64,000 bases of DNA. Origin: Amorphus sp040750475. GTDB taxonomy: Bacteria; Pseudomonadota; Alphaproteobacteria; Rhizobiales; Amorphaceae. Below the pieces are notes generated by a model that worked only from the letters and a program-made list of their open reading frames with translations, made no database searches and was not told the DNA's origin. The stretch spans positions 191,220 to 255,219 of the forward strand of contig NZ_JABJVY010000004.1 in the NCBI RefSeq assembly GCF_040750475.1, given 5' to 3'. Position 1 is the stretch's first letter; each line of letters starts with the position of its first letter. The position numbers and the translations under genes are program-made. Positions 8,912 to 18,274 of the stretch are shown piece by piece.

Positions 8912-10009
8912 ATGGCCCTGTCCCCGTTCGAACGGTTCGCGACGCGCACCCGCTACGCCGTCGCCCAGAGCGCGCGGGTGGGCTGGTATGGCACCCAGAG
9001 CCTCCTCGCGACCCGCCTGGTGGACCGCATCGGACGGGAGATCCCCGAGGAAGAGCGGCGGAGGGCGCGTACCGAACGGCCGACACCCACCCGGGCTCGG
9101 CTGTTTCAGGACGTGCAGGCCCTGCTTGCCCGCGATCTCGCCAACGTGGAGGCCGGCCTGTATCCGATGCCGCGCGACGAGCGCGGCGGCGTCTCCGGCG
9201 CGATCAAGCGCTCACGCGCCTATTTCGACGATCTGCCGGACGTGGTGCGCCGTCGCCATTCGCGCAGCCACGACGAGGTCGGCGCCAGTGCGGCCAGCGC
9301 CTCCCGACCGGACTACTACATGCAGAATTTCCATTTCCAGAGCGACGGCTGGATGAGCGAGCATTCCGCCCGCCTTTACGACACCCAGGTGGAGACCCTG
9401 TTCCTCGGCGCCGCCGCCGCCATGCGCCGCCAGGCGCTGGTGCCCATCGCCGCCGAATTGGCGAAGCGGGACCAGCGGCGGCTCTCCTTCATGGATCTCG
9501 CGTGCGGTACCGGCGGCTTTCTGCGCACCGTCAACCGGGCGTTCCCACGGCTGGCGACGATCGGGATCGACCTCTCAGACGCCTATCTCGCCCATGCAAG
9601 GGAGACGATCGGCCGGCGTCCGCGCAGCGGGCTTGCGGTCGCCAGCGCCGAGCAGCTTCCGTTCGCCCCCGGCGTGCTCGATTTTTCGACCGCGATCTTC
9701 CTTTTTCACGAGTTGCCGCCGGAGGTGCGGGCCACCGTCGCCCGGGAGCTGGCGCGTGCAACCGCGCCCGGGGGCCTGTTCGTGCTGGTCGATTCGCTGC
9801 AATTCGGCGACCAGCCGGACTTCGACGGGCTCCTGGACCTGTTCCCTCAGCTTTTCCACGAGCCCTACTATCGCAACTATCTCACATCCGATTTTAGCGG
9901 TCCGTTCGAGACGGCGGGCTTTACGGTGGAGGACAGCTTCACCGCCTTCCTGTCGAAGATCGTGGTTTTTCGACGCAAAGGATCTGACGCGAGGGGCCTT
10001 AAGTCATAA
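8912..10009 (+). CDS. Class I SAM-dependent methyltransferase, substrate unknown
   Basis: 365-aa protein. The first 180 residues are a family-specific helical region with no motif I know (YYMQNFHFQSDGWMS at its end). The rest is a methyltransferase domain with SAM motif I MDLACGTGGF, an acidic loop IGIDLSDAYL and a typical FHELPPEVR stretch. GAGGAGGT ten bases upstream fixes the ATG at 8912; a GTG at 8900 lies inside this site. It is third in the tlyA operon, so RNA or a small molecule may be the target. Confidence 0.85.
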   Translation: MALSPFERFATRTRYAVAQSARVGWYGTQSLLATRLVDRIGREIPEEERRRARTERPTPTRARLFQDVQALLARDLANVEAGLYPMPRDERGGVSGAIKRSRAYFDDLPDVVRRRHSRSHDEVGASAASASRPDYYMQNFHFQSDGWMSEHSARLYDTQVETLFLGAAAAMRRQALVPIAAELAKRDQRRLSFMDLACGTGGFLRTVNRAFPRLATIGIDLSDAYLAHARETIGRRPRSGLAVASAEQLPFAPGVLDFSTAIFLFHELPPEVRATVARELARATAPGGLFVLVDSLQFGDQPDFDGLLDLFPQLFHEPYYRNYLTSDFSGPFETAGFTVEDSFTAFLSKIVVFRRKGSDARGLKS

Positions 10010-10103
10010 ATCGGACGTAGAGTGATGGTTTGAGTCAAGGCGAGCGCCGGTCGATGGTCGAGGCGCTCGGTCTTTTCTATTGCTCCCTCGAGCGGTGCGA
10101 GAC

Positions 10104-10418
10104 ATGCGCAGAATCGCAATTCTCACGGTTGCCGCCTTCTGCATTGTCCTCGGTCTTCTGACCGTTTGGACCCCCATTCCAACTGGCGTCCCGCTGCTCG
10201 CCGTCGGCATCTTCCTGCTTTTGACGGTGAGCCCCCGCGCCAAGAAGGCGCTGCGCAGACTGCGCACCCGGGTGCCCCGGATCGATCGCGGCATCGAATG
10301 GGTGGAAGCGCGGGCCCATCGCTCCATGGCCGTCACCTTGAAGCGCACCCGACCCTTCCGCCCCAAGCCCAAGCTGGTGCCGGCTTCCGCGAGCGATCCG
10401 AATCGGCCGGCGGGGTAG
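10104..10418 (+). CDS. Small membrane protein, 104 aa
   Basis: Starts MRRIAILTV, then two closely spaced hydrophobic segments joined by a WTPIPTGVPLL turn, and ends in a basic cytoplasmic tail (RAKKALRRLR and many Lys/Arg). This layout resembles small DUF454/PGPGW-type membrane proteins, but I cannot name the family. An in-frame TTG at 10080 would add eight residues. It follows the methyltransferase by 94 bp on the same strand and precedes a paired inverted repeat. Confidence 0.7.
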   Translation: MRRIAILTVAAFCIVLGLLTVWTPIPTGVPLLAVGIFLLLTVSPRAKKALRRLRTRVPRIDRGIEWVEARAHRSMAVTLKRTRPFRPKPKLVPASASDPNRPAG

Positions 10419-10511
10419 GATTTCGTTCAGGCCGCGCGTGACGTCGAAAGTCTTACCGGGCCCAGACTTTTCCAAGCTTCCGCGGCAACGTTTTTCTTGT
10501 GCGTTGATCCA

Positions 10512-10676
10512 AACTCCGCTCATTTCCGCGAAAGCGGGAATCCATACGACATCTCTGAGAAAATAGCCGCGTTCCTATTTGGAATGGCGCCTGCAAGAGC
10601 GCAGAGTGCGATGGAAGTATTTCCACCAGGCAGCTTACTCCCTATAGATTCCCGCCTTCGCGGGAATGAGCGGAGT
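10512..10676. repeat. Paired inverted repeat, family C copy 1
   Basis: Left arm 10512-10545 and right arm 10643-10676 are inverted copies with about three mismatches. Each arm also folds on itself (CCGCGAAAGCGG and CCCGCCTTCGCGGG cores). The 97 bp between them shows no clear gene. With flanks, 10419-10700 holds only this element. Confidence 0.85.
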
Positions 10677-10700
10677 AAAAGGACACGCAGACCGAATAAA

Positions 10701-11243
10701 TCAGCTCGGGGAGAACGTCGCCACTCGATGAAAGGCCTTCACCCGGCGGATCACCACCATCGGGTCGGCTTTCAGCGTATCCAGCTTGATTTCCAGCCGG
10801 TCATCCTTGCGCTTCCAGTTCTTCACCGTCAGCCGGCGCCACCATGGCCCTTCGTCCGGCACCACCACCGCCCGCTCCAGCGGCACGGCCAGACGCACCA
10901 CCAGCCGCGAGAAGTGCATGGTTCTCAGATTGGTCTCACGCACGTCGATCGAGGCAATCGCCGTCCAAGAGATCACACCGATTCGATCGACATAGAGACC
11001 CTGCATGTTCGCCGCGATCTGGGGGCGGCGGGCCTCGATCAGCGGCCGAAAGTAGACGGAGCTGCCGAGCCCGGCTAACGCGAGCAGCAATCCGGCCGGC
11101 TCGCGCTGCAGGAGCGTCACGATCGCGCCAATGAAGATCAGCGTCGCGCCGCCATAGACCAGCGCCTCTCCGCTGGTGGAATTGTAGCCGACGGAGAAGG
11201 CCTTCGGCATCGGCTCGGGGGCTGTGTCATCCGGCTCGATCAT
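10701..11243 (-). CDS. Membrane protein with C-terminal PH-like domain, unknown function
   Basis: 180 aa. After a short polar N-terminus there are two hydrophobic segments (about 31-65), and then a region with alternating strands (LYVDRIGVISWTAIASIDV, RLVVRLAVPL) that looks like a bacterial PH-type fold. I do not recognise a characterised family. The start at 11243 overlaps the end of ribB by 17 bp, so it is coupled to the aroC-ribB operon. No link to riboflavin or shikimate chemistry is evident. Confidence 0.75.
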   Translation of the reverse strand: MIEPDDTAPEPMPKAFSVGYNSTSGEALVYGGATLIFIGAIVTLLQREPAGLLLALAGLGSSVYFRPLIEARRPQIAANMQGLYVDRIGVISWTAIASIDVRETNLRTMHFSRLVVRLAVPLERAVVVPDEGPWWRRLTVKNWKRKDDRLEIKLDTLKADPMVVIRRVKAFHRVATFSPS

Positions 11244-12345
11244 CGAGGATCTCTGTCGCGTCGATCGTGATGCCGAAGCCGCCCAAGCCGACATAGTGGC
11301 GCTCGCGAGAGGCCAACAGGCGAATCGAGCTGACCCCGAGATCGCGCAGGATCTGCGCGCCGAGACCGATTTCGCGCCATTCCTCGTCCCGCTGGCGGGC
11401 CGTGTCGTGCCCCTCGTCCAGGCCGGCGGACTGGCGCGGCCGGTCTGAGGTCGGCGACACGCCGGCCGAGCCATCGCGCAGATAGACGATGACGCCGCGC
11501 TTGGCTTCGCCGATGCGCTCCATGATCCGTTCGATCGGCCGATCCTTACCGAACACATCGTCCAGGATCGCCTCGCGCTGCAGCCGGGCGGGAATGGATT
11601 CGCCGTCGCGGATATCGCCGAAGATCAGAGCCAAATGCTGCACGCCTTCGAACCGTGTGCGATAGCTGACCGCCTGAGCCGGACCGATCGGGGTTTCCAC
11701 GATCGCCTCGCCGATGCGCTCCACCAGCCGCTCGGTGCGCTGGCGCCACGCGATCAAGTCGGCAACCGACACCGATTGCAGCTTGTGCTCCGCCGCGAAG
11801 GCGGCAACCTGCTCGCCCCGCTTCACCGTACCGTCGTCATTGACGAGTTCGCAGATCGCGCCCACCGCCGGCAGACCGGCCAGCTTGCACAAATCGACCG
11901 CCGCCTCGGTGTGGCCGGAGCGCATGAGCACGCCGCCGTCGCGCGCAATCAACGGGAACACGTGGCCGGGGCGAACGAAATCGGAAGGGCCGGAATTGCC
12001 GTTGGCGAGCGCGCGCACGGTGTTGCAGCGCTCTTCCGCCGAAATGCCGGTGGTCAGGCCATGGCGCACGTCGACGGAGACGGTAAAGGCTGTCGACAGC
12101 GGCGCGTTGTTGTCAGACACCATCGGCGTAAGATTGAACCGTTCCGCATCGCCCCGGGTCATCGGCGCGCAAAGGATGCCGGAGGTGTGGCGCACGATGA
12201 AGGCGATCTTTTCCGGCGTGGCATGGTTTGCGGCGACGATCAGATCGCCCTCGTTCTCGCGATCGTCGTCGTCGGTGACCACGACGATCTCGCCGCGCTC
12301 GAAGGCGCGAATGGCATCGGCGACGCGGGTGAACTTTTCGGTCAT
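11227..12345 (-). CDS. ribB: 3,4-dihydroxy-2-butanone-4-phosphate synthase with degenerate RibA-like domain (RibBX type)
   Basis: 372 aa. Residues 1-200 form RibB, which converts ribulose 5-phosphate to the four-carbon riboflavin precursor; visible motifs are DDDDRENEGDL and HTSGILCAP plus GHTEAAVDL. Residues 205-372 align with GTP cyclohydrolase II, but where RibA has three zinc cysteines this protein reads SIPARLQREAILDDVFG with none, so cyclohydrolase activity should be lost. This matches the RibBX variant described in Proteobacteria. It overlaps aroC by ATGA at its start and the membrane protein at its end. Confidence 0.93.
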   Translation of the reverse strand: MTEKFTRVADAIRAFERGEIVVVTDDDDRENEGDLIVAANHATPEKIAFIVRHTSGILCAPMTRGDAERFNLTPMVSDNNAPLSTAFTVSVDVRHGLTTGISAEERCNTVRALANGNSGPSDFVRPGHVFPLIARDGGVLMRSGHTEAAVDLCKLAGLPAVGAICELVNDDGTVKRGEQVAAFAAEHKLQSVSVADLIAWRQRTERLVERIGEAIVETPIGPAQAVSYRTRFEGVQHLALIFGDIRDGESIPARLQREAILDDVFGKDRPIERIMERIGEAKRGVIVYLRDGSAGVSPTSDRPRQSAGLDEGHDTARQRDEEWREIGLGAQILRDLGVSSIRLLASRERHYVGLGGFGITIDATEILDDRAG

Positions 12346-13454
12346 GAATGCAATACCTTGTTAAGGGAGTCGCCGATCTGACCGCGGTGACGCAGGGCAT
12401 GATCGGCCAGCACACAGGCGAGCATCGCTTCGCCCACGGGAACGGCGCGGATGCCGACACAGGGATCGTGTCGGCCCTTGGTGGACACCTCGACCTCCTC
12501 GCCGGCGCTCGTGATCGAACGGCGCGGCGTCAGGATCGAGGAGGTCGGCTTGACGGCGAACCGCACGACGACCGGCTGGCCGGTGGAAATGCCGCCTAAG
12601 ATGCCCCCCGCGTGATTGCTCAGGAAATGAGGCCGGCCATCGTTGCCGACGGTCATTTCATCGGCGTTTTCTTCGCCCGACAGCGCCGCCGCGGCGAAAC
12701 CCGCGCCAATCTCGACGCCTTTGACGGCGTTGATGGACATCATCGCCCCGGCGATTTCCTGGTCGAGCTTACCGTAGATCGGCGCGCCGAGGCCGGAGGG
12801 CACCCCCTCCGCCACCACCTCGACCACCGCGCCGGTGGAGGAGCCGCGCTTGCGAACCGAATCGAGATAGTCGCTCCAGACCTCGACGGTGCCGGGATCG
12901 GGACAGAAGAACGGGTTTTCCGACACCGCGTCCCAGTTCCAGGCGGTGCGGTCGATCTCGTGCGGCCCGATCCGCACGAGTGCGCCGCGAATCGTCACCT
13001 GAGGCAGCACCTTGGCGGCGATCGCGCCCGCCGCAACGCGGGCCGCCGTTTCGCGCGCCGACGAACGCCCACCGCCGCGCGGATCGCGCAAGCCGTATTT
13101 CGCGTCGTAGGTGAAATCCGCATGGCCCGGACGATAGCGGTCTGCGATCGCGCCATAGTCCTTGGAGCGCTGATCGACATTCTCGATCATCATGGCGATC
13201 GGCGTGCCGGTGGTGCGGTACTGGCCATCGGCCTCCTCCACCACGCCCGACAGCACTCGCACCTCGTCCGGCTCGCGCCGCTGGGTGGTGTAGCGCGACT
13301 GGCCGGGCCGGCGCCGATCCAGCGCGGCTTGGATCTCGTCGCGACTGACGGAGAGGCCGGGCGGGCAGCCGTCCACCACGCAGCCGATGGCAGGGCCGTG
13401 GCTTTCGCCAAAGGTCGTGACGCGAAACAGATGACCGAAGGTGTTGTGGGACAT
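12342..13454 (-). CDS. aroC: Chorismate synthase
   Basis: 370 aa. AroC turns EPSP into chorismate, the last shikimate step, using reduced FMN. Signatures are GESHGPAIGCVVDGCPPG near the N-terminus, RRPGQSR, and GRSSARETAARVAAGAIA in the middle. The start at 13454 gives MSHNTFG, the usual family N-terminus. Pairing with ribB is sensible because AroC needs reduced flavin and RibB makes a riboflavin precursor; the genes overlap by four bases. Confidence 0.97.
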   Translation of the reverse strand: MSHNTFGHLFRVTTFGESHGPAIGCVVDGCPPGLSVSRDEIQAALDRRRPGQSRYTTQRREPDEVRVLSGVVEEADGQYRTTGTPIAMMIENVDQRSKDYGAIADRYRPGHADFTYDAKYGLRDPRGGGRSSARETAARVAAGAIAAKVLPQVTIRGALVRIGPHEIDRTAWNWDAVSENPFFCPDPGTVEVWSDYLDSVRKRGSSTGAVVEVVAEGVPSGLGAPIYGKLDQEIAGAMMSINAVKGVEIGAGFAAAALSGEENADEMTVGNDGRPHFLSNHAGGILGGISTGQPVVVRFAVKPTSSILTPRRSITSAGEEVEVSTKGRHDPCVGIRAVPVGEAMLACVLADHALRHRGQIGDSLNKVLHS

Positions 13455-13542
13455 GCTCTCGACCGCGGATGTGTGGCGGTTTGATCTAGGTCCTGTGACC
13501 GGCCGGGTCAAACGGTCGGGAGTTCGCCGGGCGCCGCGAGGC

Positions 13543-14160
13543 TCAAATCAGCTCCACACCGCCGTCGCGAAAGACCGCGATCCGGTCCTGGGGGGCCGGT
13601 AGTGCCGGCGCCTCCGCCGTCGGCGTACCCACAACCAGGTGATGCAGCACCCGGTAGACCCCGCCATGGGAGACCACCACCGAATCACGCTCCAGCGTCG
13701 CCAGCCAACCGGCCACGCGGCGCTTCAGGTCGCCGTAGCTCTCGCCGCCTGGCGGCAGGAAGCCCCACTTGTCGCGCCGCCGGGCGCGCACCGCATCGGG
13801 ATCGATCTGCTTGAGTTCCGGAATGGTGTGGCCGCGCCACTGACCGAACGCGACCTCGCGCAGACGCTCTTCCAGCCGATAACCGTCCGCCTCCAGCCCG
13901 TTTTCGCCGCGCACGATCTCCATGGTCTCCCGCGCCCGCGACAGGGGCGAGGCGACCCAATCGACATCGCCGACGCAGCGACCGAATCGCGCCAGGCAAT
14001 CGGCCAGGCGATCGCCGTTGCGCCGCGCCTGGCTCCGGCCGTGATCGTTCAGCGGCACGTCCGTCTCGCCCTGGAGCCGCTCTTCGGCGTTCCAGTCGGT
14101 CTGGCCGTGGCGAATGTGGATCAGCAGAACGCCCGGACGCAGGATTTCCGGCGGGGTCAC
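13543..14160 (-). CDS. Histidine phosphatase superfamily protein
   Basis: 205 aa phosphoglycerate-mutase-like phosphatase. The catalytic RHG motif is in LLIHIRHGQTDWN, followed by RLQGETDVPLNDHGRSQA, SPLSRARETMEI and the second histidine in VVVSHGGVYRVLHH. The start is GTG at 14160, only six bases after the fabI stop, so the two are an operon. The substrate is unknown; small phosphorylated metabolites are typical for the family. Confidence 0.92.
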   Translation of the reverse strand: MTPPEILRPGVLLIHIRHGQTDWNAEERLQGETDVPLNDHGRSQARRNGDRLADCLARFGRCVGDVDWVASPLSRARETMEIVRGENGLEADGYRLEERLREVAFGQWRGHTIPELKQIDPDAVRARRRDKWGFLPPGGESYGDLKRRVAGWLATLERDSVVVSHGGVYRVLHHLVVGTPTAEAPALPAPQDRIAVFRDGGVELI

Positions 14161-14166
14161 CCGCGC

Positions 14167-14985
14167 TCAGTCCTTGACGGTGGAGATGTCCGGCGCGTCC
14201 ACCGCCTTCATCCCGACCACGTGGTAGCCGGAATCGACATGGTGCACTTCGCCGGTGACGCCGCGCGACAGCGGCGACACGAGATAGAGCGCGGCATCGC
14301 CGACTTCCTCGATCGTCACCGTCTTGCGCAGAGGCGAATTCAGCTCGTTCCATTTCAGGATATAGCGGAAGTCGCCGATGCCGGAAGCGGCCAGCGTCCG
14401 AATCGGCCCCGCCGACAGCGCATTGACGCGGATCTTCTTCGGCCCGAGATCCGCCGCCAGATAGCGCACGCTCGCCTCCAACGCGGCCTTGGCGACACCC
14501 ATCACATTGTAGTGTGGCATCACCTTTTCCGCGCCATAGTAGGTCAGCGTCAGGATCGATCCGCCATCCGTCATCAACGGCTCCGCGCGCTGGGCGATCG
14601 CCGTCAGCGAATAGCAGGAGATGTTGAGCGTCTTGTTGAAATTCTCAGCCGTGGTGTCGACGTAGCGGCCGGTGAGCTGATCGCGGTCGGAGAACGCGAT
14701 CGCGTGCACGACGAAGTCGATCGAGCCCCACTCCTTCTCCAGGTTGTCGAAAACCTGGTTGATGCTTTCCGGCTCGGTCACGTCGCAGTGGCCGGCGACG
14801 AACGCGCCCAGCTCCGCCGCCAGCGGCTCGACGCGCTTGCGCAGCGCATCGCCCTGGTAGGTGAAGGCAAGCTCCCCGCCCTGCGCGCGCACCGCCTTGG
14901 CGATGCCCCATGCCATCGATCGGTTGTTTGCGACACCCAAAATCAGGCCGCGCCTGCCTTCCATGATGCCGCGAGAGTCCGCCAT
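14167..14985 (-). CDS. fabI: Enoyl-[acyl-carrier-protein] reductase (NADH)
   Basis: 272-aa FabI of the divergent SDR type, which does the last reduction in each fatty-acid elongation round. Visible are the nucleotide motif GLILGVANNRSMAWGIA, the catalytic Tyr-x6-Lys region in YYGAEKVMPHYNVMGVAKAAL, and the GPIRTLAASGI substrate loop. I chose the ATG at 14985 (MADSRG) because homology begins there; the frame extends 60 bp further. It is transcribed with the phosphatase downstream and is divergent from the FAD dehydrogenase. Confidence 0.95.
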   Translation of the reverse strand: MADSRGIMEGRRGLILGVANNRSMAWGIAKAVRAQGGELAFTYQGDALRKRVEPLAAELGAFVAGHCDVTEPESINQVFDNLEKEWGSIDFVVHAIAFSDRDQLTGRYVDTTAENFNKTLNISCYSLTAIAQRAEPLMTDGGSILTLTYYGAEKVMPHYNVMGVAKAALEASVRYLAADLGPKKIRVNALSAGPIRTLAASGIGDFRYILKWNELNSPLRKTVTIEEVGDAALYLVSPLSRGVTGEVHHVDSGYHVVGMKAVDAPDISTVKD

Positions 14986-15147
14986 GATGTTCTTGATGAT
15001 CCGCTTGTTGGAGGCGCCTCCGCCCGGGTCGCACCGATATGGCACAGGGCCTTGAGGGCTTCAAGCCGCGAGACGAGACACGCTTGAGCGAGCAGGTGCA
15101 TGTTCTCCCTCGACGGAGGGGGAGAGAAGTGGCAAATCGTGTCGGCA

Positions 15148-16590
15148 ATGACCCGAAAAAACCCGCCTTCACCCGAGCTCATCGAGCGGTTTGCCGCCAT
15201 CGTCGGCGCATCCCATGCGCTTCGATCCCCGGACGACCAAGCCCCCTACTTGACCGAATGGCGCCGGCTTTATCATGGCCGCACGCCGCTCGTTCTGCGG
15301 CCTGGAAGCATCGATGAAGTCGCCAAAATCCTGTCGCTTGCAAGCGAATCGGATACGTCGATCGTGCCCCAGGGGGGCAACACCGGCCTGGTCGGCGGCC
15401 AGGTGCCGGACGAGAGCGGCGCGGAAATTCTCGTCTCGCTCGCCCGGCTCGACCGCATCCGCGAGGTCGACGCGGAGGGCTATACCCTGACGGCGGAGGC
15501 CGGCGTCACGCTGGCCGGCGTGCAAGCCGCGGCCGACGAGGCCGATCGCCTGTTTCCGCTATCGCTCGCCTCGGAAGGCTCCTGCACCATCGGCGGAAAT
15601 ATCTCCACCAATGCCGGCGGCACCGGCGTGCTGGCCTACGGCAACACCCGCGATCTGGTGCTCGGGCTGGAAGTCGTGCTGGCGAGCGGCGAGATCTGGA
15701 ACGGACTGCGCCGACTGCGCAAGGACAACACCGGCTACGATCTGAAGAATCTGTTCATCGGCGCGGAAGGCACGCTCGGGATCGTTACCGCCGCCGTGCT
15801 GAAGCTCCACCCGAAGCCGGTTGGCCGCGAGGTCGCGATCGCCGCGGTTGAAAGCCCGGCCGATGCGGTCGCCCTGTTCGACCGGGTGAAGGCGGCCGCC
15901 GGCGGCGCCGTCGTCGCCTTCGAGCTCATCGGCCGGCGCGGGCTGGAATTCGTGCTCGCCCATGCGCCCGGCAATCGCGATCCGATGGCCACGCCTCATC
16001 CCTGGTATGTGCTGGTCGAGATCGCCTCCGGCCAGAGCCGCGAGGAAGCCCGCACGCTGCTGGAAGCAGCCCTCGGCGAGGCCATCGAAGCCGGCCTTGC
16101 GACCGACGCCGTCGTTGCGGAAAGCCTCGACCAAGCAGCCGCCTTCTGGCGCCTGCGGCATATGATCTCCGAAGTCCAACTCCACGAGGGCGGATCGGTC
16201 AAGCACGACATCGCCGTGCCGATCGCCGCGATTCCCGCCTTCGTGGAAGAGGCGACCCGGGCGGTCGAAACCCTGATTCCCGGCGCGCGCACGGTGCCGT
16301 TCGGCCACCTCGGCGACGGTAACCTCCATTTCAACGTGAGCCAGCCCGTCGGCGCCGACAAGGCCGCCTACCTGGCACGCTGGGAGGAGATCAACGCGGT
16401 CGTCCACGCGATCGTGCGCGATCATGGCGGATCGATCTCCGCCGAGCATGGCATTGGCCGGCTGAAGCGCGATCTCGTGGCGAGCGTGCGCGATCCGGTC
16501 GAGCTTTCAATGATGCGACAGGTCAAGAGGATGCTCGATCCCAAAGGCATCCTCAATCCCGGCCGCGTATTGATCCATCCGGACGATTGA
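15148..16590 (+). CDS. FAD-binding oxidoreductase, D-2-hydroxyglutarate/D-lactate dehydrogenase type
   Basis: 480 aa of the GlcD/VAO family. The N-terminal FAD-binding half contains VPQGGNTGLVGGQVPD and GGNISTNAGGTGVLAYGNTR; the C-terminal half holds the metal-binding histidines in PFGHLGDGNLHFN and the closing GSISAEHGIGRLKRD. Members oxidise D-2-hydroxy acids and pass electrons to an acceptor. It most resembles single-subunit D-2-hydroxyglutarate dehydrogenases, but the exact acid cannot be told. A GST gene follows after 29 bp. Confidence 0.9.
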   Translation: MTRKNPPSPELIERFAAIVGASHALRSPDDQAPYLTEWRRLYHGRTPLVLRPGSIDEVAKILSLASESDTSIVPQGGNTGLVGGQVPDESGAEILVSLARLDRIREVDAEGYTLTAEAGVTLAGVQAAADEADRLFPLSLASEGSCTIGGNISTNAGGTGVLAYGNTRDLVLGLEVVLASGEIWNGLRRLRKDNTGYDLKNLFIGAEGTLGIVTAAVLKLHPKPVGREVAIAAVESPADAVALFDRVKAAAGGAVVAFELIGRRGLEFVLAHAPGNRDPMATPHPWYVLVEIASGQSREEARTLLEAALGEAIEAGLATDAVVAESLDQAAAFWRLRHMISEVQLHEGGSVKHDIAVPIAAIPAFVEEATRAVETLIPGARTVPFGHLGDGNLHFNVSQPVGADKAAYLARWEEINAVVHAIVRDHGGSISAEHGIGRLKRDLVASVRDPVELSMMRQVKRMLDPKGILNPGRVLIHPDD

Positions 16591-16619
16591 GATTGGTCCG
16601 AACAAGCATAGGCGGCGAC

Positions 16620-17243
16620 ATGGCGAAGATCTGGGGGCGGAACACCTCGGCGAACGTGCAGAAGGCGATGTGGACGATCGGCGAGATCGGCCTGCGGGTC
16701 GAGCGGATCGACATCGGTGGGCCGTTCGGCGGCACCCGCGAACCCGCCTATCTGGCGCTCAACCCGAACGGCCTGGTGCCCACGCTTCAGGAAGACGACG
16801 GCTTCGTGATGTGGGAATCCAACGCCATCGTGCGCTATCTCGCCGAAAAACATGCCGCCGCGATCCATCCCGACGATTTGCGCACCCGCGCGATCGCCGG
16901 CCAGTGGATGGACTGGGAACAGACGGTTCTTTCGCCGGCGATCGGCCCGGTGTTCTGGGGTCTGGTGCGCCAGTCGGCGGCCGAGCGCGACGAGAAGACC
17001 ATCGCCGCGGCGAAGGAAAAGACCCTCGCGGCCGTGGCCATGATGGAAGATCGGCTCGCCGAGACCCGCTTTTTGGCTGGCGACGCCTTTTCGATCGGCG
17101 ACATTCCGGCAGCTGTCCACGTCCGCCGCTTTCTGGAGTTGTTCGAGCAGCGGCCGTCTTGTCCCAATGTCGAACGTTGGTTCGGCGAGATCGCCCAACG
17201 CGAGCCGTTCCAGACCCATGTGACAGCAATCGCGATGCAGTGA
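16620..17243 (+). CDS. Glutathione S-transferase family protein
   Basis: 207 aa. N-terminal thioredoxin-like domain with the cis-proline loop GLVPTL and the glutathione-gamma-Glu motif ESNAIVRYLA; C-terminal all-helical domain with the N-capping motif FSIGDIPAAV. The active-site position reads NTSANVQK, so a Ser or Thr rather than Cys is likely catalytic. It sits 29 bp after the FAD dehydrogenase. The substrate is not known; many such GSTs act in stress or dehalogenation. Confidence 0.9.
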   Translation: MAKIWGRNTSANVQKAMWTIGEIGLRVERIDIGGPFGGTREPAYLALNPNGLVPTLQEDDGFVMWESNAIVRYLAEKHAAAIHPDDLRTRAIAGQWMDWEQTVLSPAIGPVFWGLVRQSAAERDEKTIAAAKEKTLAAVAMMEDRLAETRFLAGDAFSIGDIPAAVHVRRFLELFEQRPSCPNVERWFGEIAQREPFQTHVTAIAMQ

Positions 17244-17254
17244 GACCTGTTAAA

Positions 17255-17418
17255 GATTCCGCTCATTCCCGCGAAGGCAGGAAGCCGTAGGAAACAAGCG
17301 ATTTCACAGTAGAAGTCGCGCGCGAGCGCAGACTTCCCGACTCCCAACGGCTTGAAATGATGGCGTTCCTTTCTCAAAAGCCGCATGGCTTCCCGCCTTC
17401 GCGGGAATGAGAGGAGTC
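17255..17418. repeat. Paired inverted repeat, family C copy 2
   Basis: Left arm about 17255-17286 and right arm 17387-17418 are inverted copies, each with a self-folding core around CCCGCGAAGG and CCGCCTTCGCGGG. The 100-bp interior has no gene. It fills the gap between the convergent GST and SRAP genes. Confidence 0.82.
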
Positions 17419-17450
17419 ATCAAGGAAGGCCAACGATAAAGCCGGTTTCG

Positions 17451-18197
17451 TCAGTCGAACAGGTCGAACTGACCTTTGTCCGGCTTCGAGTCGGGGGCCG
17501 GCTCGTCCGCCGGTGGCGACGACACCGGATCCACCGGGTTCTGAATGCCCGGATCGTCCTGGCCAACGGCATTGACGCGGGAGCCGATCGCAACCGCCTC
17601 GAAAGTGTCTTCCGGCGCCGGCCGTAGGATCGAGGTCGCCGTTTTGGCGTCGACCGAACGGGTATCGAGCCAGAGCGCGAAATCCTCCGGCTGCACCACG
17701 GCCGGCATCCGGTCATGGATCGGCGATAGCGTCGCGTTCGCCGCCGTCGTCAGGATCGCCGCGGTTTCGATCACCCCCCCATCGGGATCGGTCCAGTCTT
17801 CCCAAATGCCGGCAAAGGCGACCAGATCGCCCTCGCTCGGGCGGATCAAATAAGGCTGGGAGCGGGTGCCCTTGCGCTTTTGCCATTCATAGAAGCCGCT
17901 TGCCGGGATCAGGCAACGCTTGTGGCGCATGGCGGTGCGGAAGGACGGCTTGTCGATCGCGGTTTCGGAGCGCGCATTGATCAGATTGGCGAGCTTGCTC
18001 GGGTCCTTGGCCCAACCGGGAATCAGACCCCAGCGCACCAAAACGAGCCGGCGCACTCCCGGCTGGTCCTCCCGCACGATCAGAATCGGTTGCGACGGCG
18101 CGATGTTGTAGCGCGGCGGCGCCTGGTGGGCCTCGAGCGCGTCGAAAAGCGCCTGGACCTCTTCAGGGCGCGCAACAAGAGTGTACCGGCCGCACAT
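17451..18197 (-). CDS. SRAP domain protein (HMCES/YedK family), abasic-site crosslinker
   Basis: 248 aa. The family forms a covalent thiazolidine link between Cys2 and abasic sites in single-stranded DNA, shielding them at replication forks. All key residues are present: Cys2 in MCGRYT, Asn74 in NARSET, Glu104 in GFYEW and His161 in HDRMP. The C-terminal 50 residues are acidic and Pro/Asp-rich. Length is a little above the usual 220. It is one of several DNA-repair genes in the window (mutM, alkA-like, xthA). Confidence 0.95.
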   Translation of the reverse strand: MCGRYTLVARPEEVQALFDALEAHQAPPRYNIAPSQPILIVREDQPGVRRLVLVRWGLIPGWAKDPSKLANLINARSETAIDKPSFRTAMRHKRCLIPASGFYEWQKRKGTRSQPYLIRPSEGDLVAFAGIWEDWTDPDGGVIETAAILTTAANATLSPIHDRMPAVVQPEDFALWLDTRSVDAKTATSILRPAPEDTFEAVAIGSRVNAVGQDDPGIQNPVDPVSSPPADEPAPDSKPDKGQFDLFD

Positions 18198-18274
18198 CGT
18201 CGCCTACCGTTGTTCCTCGGTCCCATCATGGCCTGACGGGATCGCACCGACCCCAACTCTCTCGGTATCCCGTT

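Noticed and set aside
13455..13542. FMN riboswitch controlling the ribB operon
   Set aside because: The leader of aroC-ribB is short and lacks the RFN-element consensus.
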